Shown here: one piece after another, positions 58,651 through 64,000 of the stretch
Position numbering within the stretch: the stretch's first letter is position 1
How the letters are laid out: each line of letters begins with the position of its first letter
Assembly (NCBI RefSeq): GCF_902686445.1
Contig: NC_062216.1
Span: 6,531,084-6,595,083 of the forward strand
Length of the DNA: 64,000 bases
Reading direction: 5' to 3'
Source: Sciurus carolinensis
Taxonomy: Eukaryota; Chordata; Mammalia; Rodentia; Sciuridae
Notes under the pieces: generated by a model
What the model saw: the letters and a program-made list of their open reading frames with translations, nothing else
Database searches by the model: none
Told to the model about the DNA's origin: nothing
Position numbers and translations under genes: made by a program

Positions 58651-60877
58651 CAATTTTCTATTTGTACTTTTTAGTTATTTGCGACAGTAGAGTGTATTTT
58701 GACCCGTCGTTCGTACGTGCAATATGACTTCCCATTTTGCGGTTGTACCCTATGTGGAGTTGCATTGGTCATGTGTTCACATATGAACACAGGAAGGTGG
58801 TGTCCAGTTCATTCTACCGTTTATCAATTCCCATCACCCCTCCCTCCCTTCCCTTCATCCCTTTTGTCTAATCCAGTGAACTTCTATTCTCCCCCTCCCA
58901 ATGCTTATTGTGAGTTAGCATTCGTTTATCAGAGAGAATTCATTCAGCCTTTGATTTTTGGGATTGGCTTATTGCAATTAGCATGATAATCTCCAGTTTG
59001 ATCCATTCACTGGCAAATGCCATAATTTCATTCTTCTTTTTGACTGAGTAGTATTCGAATGTGTATATGTATCACCTCTTCCTTATCCATTCATTGAAGG
59101 GCACTGAGATGGTTCCATAGCTTACCTATTGTGAATTGAGCTCTTACAGACAGTGATGTGGCCATGTCACTGCAGGATGCTGACTTTAAGTCCATTGAGT
59201 ATAAACCAAGGAGTGGGATAGCTGGGTCAAATGGTGATTCCATTCCAGGTTTTCTGAGGAATGTCCACACAGCTTTCCAGAGTGGTTGCACCAATTTGCA
59301 ATTGGACCAGCAAGGTATGAGTGAGCCTTTTCCTCTCATCCAACATTAATTGTTACTTGTATCCTTGATACTTGCCATTCTGACTGGAGGAATGGATTCT
59401 CAGCATGGTGTTAACTTGCATTTCTCTGATGGATGCCCTTTCATTCTGTTAACCCTTTCCTTTGATGAACAGAAGTGTTTTCATTGGACCTAATCTCATT
59501 TGTCTATTTTGGCTCATCTCTCTCTTTTTTCTTGCTCTGTAGTTGTATTCAAATCATTTGTTTCTTTATTGATTTGCTATCTGGAGGATTCATCTATTAC
59601 AGGATGGTTTTGAATAGTCTAAGATAAAATTTGTCAAATTTGTTGATGTCAAAAAAACCAGCTCTTGGTTTTGGCGTTTTTTCTATTTTTCTCTTTTCTG
59701 TTTTGTTTACTTCTGCTCCAATTTTATAATTTCCTCCTTTGTGCTAACTTAGTTTGTTTTTATTCTACCTCTGAAGGTGCCACGTTAGGTTGTTTAGTTG
59801 CGTGCTGCCTCCTTTGGTAGCGGAGGCTCCATCACTGTGAATTTCTCCTAGTGATGTTCTGCTATGTCCAGTATGTCCTGGTGGTTGGCTTTTAGTTTAG
59901 GTTGTCCTGCGATGGGTTATGATTTCCCCTTCGAGTTCTTCTTTGACCCACTGATTGTTCAAGAGTGTTTAATTTCTACGTTCTGGTAAATTTTCCTGTT
60001 TGACTTGAATAACTAACTTCTAATTTCATTCCATTTGGGAGAAATTCAGATTTATTAAGCCCTTGAAGCCTTTTTTGGTAACCTAGCATGTGACCTATTC
60101 TGGAGAATGTTCTGTGCACCCTTGGGAAGGACGCCTCTTCCCTCCTGGGGTGGAAGGTGTTCTGCGAGTCTGCGGGTGTTCTGCAGAGCTGCTCAGAACG
60201 TGCTTGCCTTATTGCTCTTCTGTCTGGACCACAGAGCCATTTCTGAGAGTCCAGTATGGAATCTTCCTGCAGTTCCAACCTTGCTGCCTGTTACTCTCTT
60301 CAGATCCATAAATATTTACTTCACATCTTGAGGTAATAAGACACCAGATGCCTACATGTGAATTATTGCTATGTCCTCCTATTGATTGACCCCCTTATTA
60401 TTATTGAGTGATCTTTGTCAGTCTGACTGTCTTTTGTGTGATATAAGTACATCTGCTTCCTTTTTGGGTTTCCGTTTGAATGAACTACCTTTTCCAATCC
60501 CTTCACTTACAGCTTCCATGTGCCCTTCACCCTAAAATTAGTATCTTTTAGACAGTCTGTAGCTGAGTCTTTATAAAAAATGCATTCAGCCACTCTGCTT
60601 ATTCTGATTGGCAAGTTTAATCCATTTATATTTAAAGTAATTATTCATAATTTGTTTTCTGTTTTGCAGTTCTTTTGTTTCTCTCTTCCTCTCTTGTCTG
60701 CCTTTGAAATTTAATGTTTTTAGGAGATTTGCTTTGTGATTATTTTCTCCTTGACTTTTTTGTAGATCTTTTTCTCTGTGGTTACCATGAAGAACAGTCT
60801 AGTAGAAATTGATAACGTCTTAACTTTCATGCAATTTTTTTTATGTTGTGTATCCATTCACAAATTATAGTTAGTCT
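58651..60877 (-). mobile_element. Old LINE-1 composite, right arm (inner part)
   Basis: Mirror of about 24,050-26,330: L1 3' UTR type, then ORF2 RT and endonuclease start in antisense. No intact frame. Confidence 0.75.
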
Positions 60878-62880
60878 TTTTTTATTGTAAATAAATGGGA
60901 TACATGTTGTTTCTCTGTTTGTACATGGAGTCCAGACATACCATTTGTGTAATCATAAATTTACATAGGGTAATGTTGTTTGATTCATTCTGCTATTTTT
61001 TTCTTCCCCTCCCCCTCCCCCACTTTTCCCTCTTTACAGTCCTTCCTTCCTCCATTATTGCCACCCTCCTTAACCCTAACCCTAAACCTAACCCTAACCC
61101 TAATGCTAACCCCTCCCACCCCCCATTATATGTCATCATTCGCTTCTCAGTGAGATCACTCGTCCTTTGGTTTTTTGATATTGGCTTATCTCACTTACCA
61201 TGATGTTCTCCAATATCATCCATTTGCATGCAAATGCCATAATTTTATCATTCTTTATGGCTGAGTAATATTCCATTGTATATATATGCCACAGTTTCTT
61301 TATCCATTCATCAATTGAAGGACATGTAGGTAGCTTCCACAATCTGGCTATGGTGAATGGAAGAGCAGTGAACATTGAAGTGGCTGTATCTCTGCAGTAT
61401 GCTGATTTTAAATCTTTGGGTATAGGCCAAGGAGTGGGAGAAGCTGGATCAAATGGTGATTCCATTCCAAGCTTTCTGAGGAATCTTCATACTGCTTTCC
61501 AGCGTGTCTGCACTAATTTGCAACCCCACCAGCAATGTATGAGTGTACCTTTTTCCCCACATCCTCGCCAACACCTATTGTTGCTTGTGTTCTTGATAAT
61601 TGCCATTCTAATTGGGGTGAGATGGAATCTTAGGGTAATTTTGATTTGCATTTCTCTTATTACTAGAGATGTTGAACATTTTTTTCATATATCTGTTGAT
61701 TGCTTATACATCTTCTGCTGTGAAGTGTCTGTTCATATCCTTAGCCCATTTGTTGATTGGATTATATGTAATCTTGGTGTAGGGTTTTTTGAGTTCTTCA
61801 TATATTCTGGAAATTAGCGCTCTCTCTGAAGTATGAGTGGCAAAGATATTCTCCCACTCTGTAGGCTCTCTCTTCACATTACTGATAGTTTCCTTTGCTG
61901 AGAGAAAGCTTTTTAGTTTGAATCTATCCCAGTTGTTGATTCTTGCTTTTATATCTTGTGCTATGGGAGTCCTGTTAAGAAAGTCTGATCCTAAGCCAAC
62001 AAGTTGATGATTTGGACCTACTTTTTCTTCTATAAGATGCAGGGTCTCTGGTCTGATTCCAAGGTTCTTGATCCATTTTGAGTTGAGTTTTGTGCAGGGT
62101 GAGAGATATGGGTTTAATTTCATTCTGTTGCATATGGTTTTCCAGTATTCCCAGCAGCATTTGTTGAAGAGGCTATCTTTTCTCCATTGCATATTTTTGG
62201 CCCCTTTGTCTGTATGAGAAAATTGTATTTATTTGGGTTTGCGTTCATGTCCTCTATTCTGTACCATTGATCTACCTGTCTATTTTGGTACCAATACCAT
62301 GCCGTTTTTGTTACTATTACTTTGTAGTAGAGTTGAAGATCTCGTATTGCGATACCCCCTCCCCATTCGCTCTTTCTACTGAGGATTACTTTAGCTATTC
62401 TGGGTTTCTTCTTCTTCCAGATGAATTTCATAATTGCTTGCTCTATTTCTGTAAGTTACATCATTGGGATTTTAATTGGAATTACATTGAATCTGTATAG
62501 CACTTTTGGTAGTATGGCCATTTTGAAAATATTAATTCTGCCTATCCAAGAACATGGGAGATCTTTCCATCTTCTAAGGTTTTCTTTAATTTCTTTCTTT
62601 AGTGTTCTGTAGTTCTCATTGTAGAGGTCTTTCACCTCTTTTGTGAGATGGATTCCCAAGTATTTTATTTTTCTCGATGCTATTGTGAATGGGGTAGTTT
62701 TCCTAACTTCTCTTTCTGAAGATTCATCTCTTATGTATAAAAATGCATTGGGTTTATGAGCATTGATCTTGTAACCTGCTGCTTTACGGAATTCACTTAT
62801 GAGTTCTAAAAGTTTTCTGGTGGAATTTCCAGGTTCCCCTGAATATATAATTATGAATTATATATTCATATATAATTATG
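60878..62880 (-). mobile_element. 5'-truncated LINE-1 present only in the right arm
   Basis: Antisense L1 of about 2 kb has a T-run at its left end (poly-A tail) and long ORF2 pieces still open: 62,120-62,431 ([12 protein letters not shown]) and 61,704-62,192 (TLHLIEEKVGPNHQ). It is absent from the left arm and less decayed than the surrounding L1, so it inserted after the duplication. Its right end runs into an AT-rich palindromic stretch. Confidence 0.88.
61070..61112 (+). repeat. Telomere-like (CCCTAA)n tract in the LINE-1 3' UTR
   Basis: Five or six CCCTAA-type units with two variants (CCTAAA, AATGCT), lying within the antisense 3' UTR of the right-arm LINE-1. Confidence 0.9.
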
Positions 62881-62894
62881 AATATATAATTATG
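62840..62894. repeat. AT-rich repeat at the LINE-1 5' junction
   Basis: 'tatataattatgaa' and its near-complements alternate, so the stretch can fold on itself. It lies where the truncated LINE-1 meets older sequence. Confidence 0.8.
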
Positions 62895-63886
62895 GTGACA
62901 GACTCCCTCCATTTTGTCTGGAGAAGTCTTTATCTCTCTTTCATTTCTACAGGCTAAGTTCGCTCTGTGTAGAATACTTGGATGACAGTTCTTTCTTCTG
63001 CACTTTGAGCATACCCTCCCACTCTATCCTAACCTTCCAGGTTTCTGTTGAGTAATCCGCTGATAGCCTGATGGAGGCTCCTTTGTTCGTGATGAGTCAC
63101 TCTGTCCTTTTCAAAATTTTCTTTGACTTCTGACAGTTTAAGTGTAATGCATATCAGGGCAGACCTCTTTAGGTTTAACCTGCCTGGTGTCCTTTGTTCT
63201 TTATGAATCCGTATGTACGTATTCCCCTTGACAGTGTCCAATAAGTTCCATAGTTTTCTTCACTATTTTTCATACCTTTTGCTATTTTCATTTCTTGCTA
63301 GATAATTTAAAATGACTTGACTTTGAGATCACTGTTTGTGTCTTGGGCTTGATCTAGTTTCTTGTTGATGGTCTCCCAATCTTGCTGAGTCGAGCTGGCT
63401 GGTGAGACCCACTGCAGCTGCTGAGACTCACGTGCTGTCTGTAAGGGCGTGTGGCATGTGGTCTGTGGGAACTTGCAGTACACCATCTGCAGGGGCACAC
63501 ATAGGCCAGCTTCTGGGGCGTGTGGGTGGGCAGCTGGTTGTTGGGGTCCATTGATGGGTTGACTGGTGTTTGTGGGTAGGGCTGTTGATTGGTAGTGTAC
63601 ATATACAGGCTTGCTGGGTGCAAATGATATATATTTTGGATATTTTTGCCTTAACATGGATGTGCATGATTGATATTGAGGTTGGACATCTTTTGGAATT
63701 CACTTTCCATTTACATTTTTTCTTTGAAATATTTGCTCATATTAATTCCCAAATTTCCTATTGGATTTTTGCTCTTTTTGAATATGTAGGTGTTCCTTGT
63801 TTTTTCTCTATATTAATAATTTTGTTGTTACATATGCTGCAAATACTTTCTTTCAATTTGTCAATCATCTCTTTTTGGAGGAGGCG
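62881..63886 (-). mobile_element. Old LINE-1 composite and SINE tail, right arm (outer part)
   Basis: Mirror of 22,671-23,650. Frames such as MDTVKGNTYI on the minus strand at 63,029-63,241 match the left arm (MDTVKGKTYI at 23,312). The outermost bases 'tttttggaggaggc' are the tail of the SINE that is complete at 22,467-22,680. Confidence 0.75.
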
Positions 63887-63888
63887 AC

Positions 63889-64000
63889 TGTGATGGACTG
63901 ACAGATCTGGCTCCATGAGAATGTTACAGGCCAGACACTAAGGGAAATGACTAAACAGACTCCATTTTGCTTTGAGATTCCATGTTATGTAGGAAATAAG
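63889..64000 (+). mobile_element. ERV1 LTR start, cut by window edge
   Basis: It begins TGTGATGG and aligns with 52,350-52,460 ('aacagactccattttgc' against 'agcagactccattttac', then 'ccatgttatgtag'). It is the first 112 bases of a further LTR of the family found in both arms. Confidence 0.82.

Larger units (their letters stand above)
47955..63888 (-). repeat. Right arm of large inverted repeat (about 15.9 kb)
   Basis: Mirror of 22,669-37,738. It differs by a 2.0 kb LINE-1 at 60,878-62,880, an extra 0.35 kb near 56,540-56,890, loss of about 0.37 kb of the last FAM90A-like intron, and replacement of a 1.1 kb LINE-1 block by an LTR fragment. It stops where an ERV1 LTR begins at 63,889. Confidence 0.93.

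Noticed and set aside
61070..61112. A chromosome-end or fusion-point telomere array
   Set aside because: There are only a few degenerate units, and they lie within a LINE-1 3' UTR flanked by ordinary L1 sequence, so they do not mark a fusion site.
1..64000. CRISPR arrays, bacterial operons, ribosome-binding sites or phage genes
   Set aside because: The SINE, LINE-1 and ERV content identifies mammalian DNA, and no prokaryotic gene structure is present.

Overview
The window is mammalian nuclear DNA, almost certainly from the squirrel lineage (Sciuridae or a close relative). It carries several copies of the composite B1-dID SINE and simple ID SINEs in the form typical of that clade, many LINE-1 pieces, and endogenous retroviruses. 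No intact protein-coding host gene is visible. What organises the window is a cluster of degenerate FAM90A-like gene copies. The family is recognised from a CCHC zinc-knuckle exon (CKDCGAFGHTSRS), a long last exon and the C-terminal tail LYEDLQVSSSSED.

I number the FAM90A-like units A to E. A is on the minus strand, 12.0 to 5.6 kb, with all five exon remnants. B is on the plus strand, 15.07 to 15.86 kb, and consists of 3' flank only. C is on the plus strand, 16.0 to 19.3 kb, and lacks its 5' half. D is on the plus strand, from 32.6 kb, and has a TATA box and all exons. E is on the minus strand, 51.7 to 47.96 kb, the mirror of D, and is cut off in its last exon. Each copy carries its own disabling changes, so all are called pseudogenes. 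Splice sites and TATA boxes are still readable in D and E.

The largest structure is an inverted duplication. The left arm (about 22,669-37,738) matches the reverse complement of the right arm (about 47,955-63,888), around a spacer of about 10.2 kb. Each arm holds, from outside in: old LINE-1 sequence, a GC-rich block that ends in a polyadenylation signal and an A-tract, a gammaretrovirus-like (ERV1) LTR with a gag start, and a FAM90A-like copy. The arms differ by about 4-5% in a stretch counted by hand. They also differ by arm-specific events: a 2 kb LINE-1 only on the right, a SINE only on the left, a 0.35 kb segment missing on the left, and a 1.1 kb LINE-1 block on the left that is replaced on the right by a copied LTR fragment. 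The right arm stops exactly where another ERV1 LTR begins inside a SINE, so the duplication probably continues beyond the window.

The spacer holds the 3' flank of unit D, interrupted by a nearly complete but decayed betaretrovirus-like provirus (39,665-46,608). It shows LTRs, a lysine-tRNA-like primer site, gag, dUTPase, protease, pol and env, with an Env transmembrane subunit of the CX6CC type. The window also opens with 383 codons of uninterrupted betaretroviral-type pol on the minus strand. The remaining sequence is LINE-1, SINE, microsatellite and unassigned AT-rich DNA.
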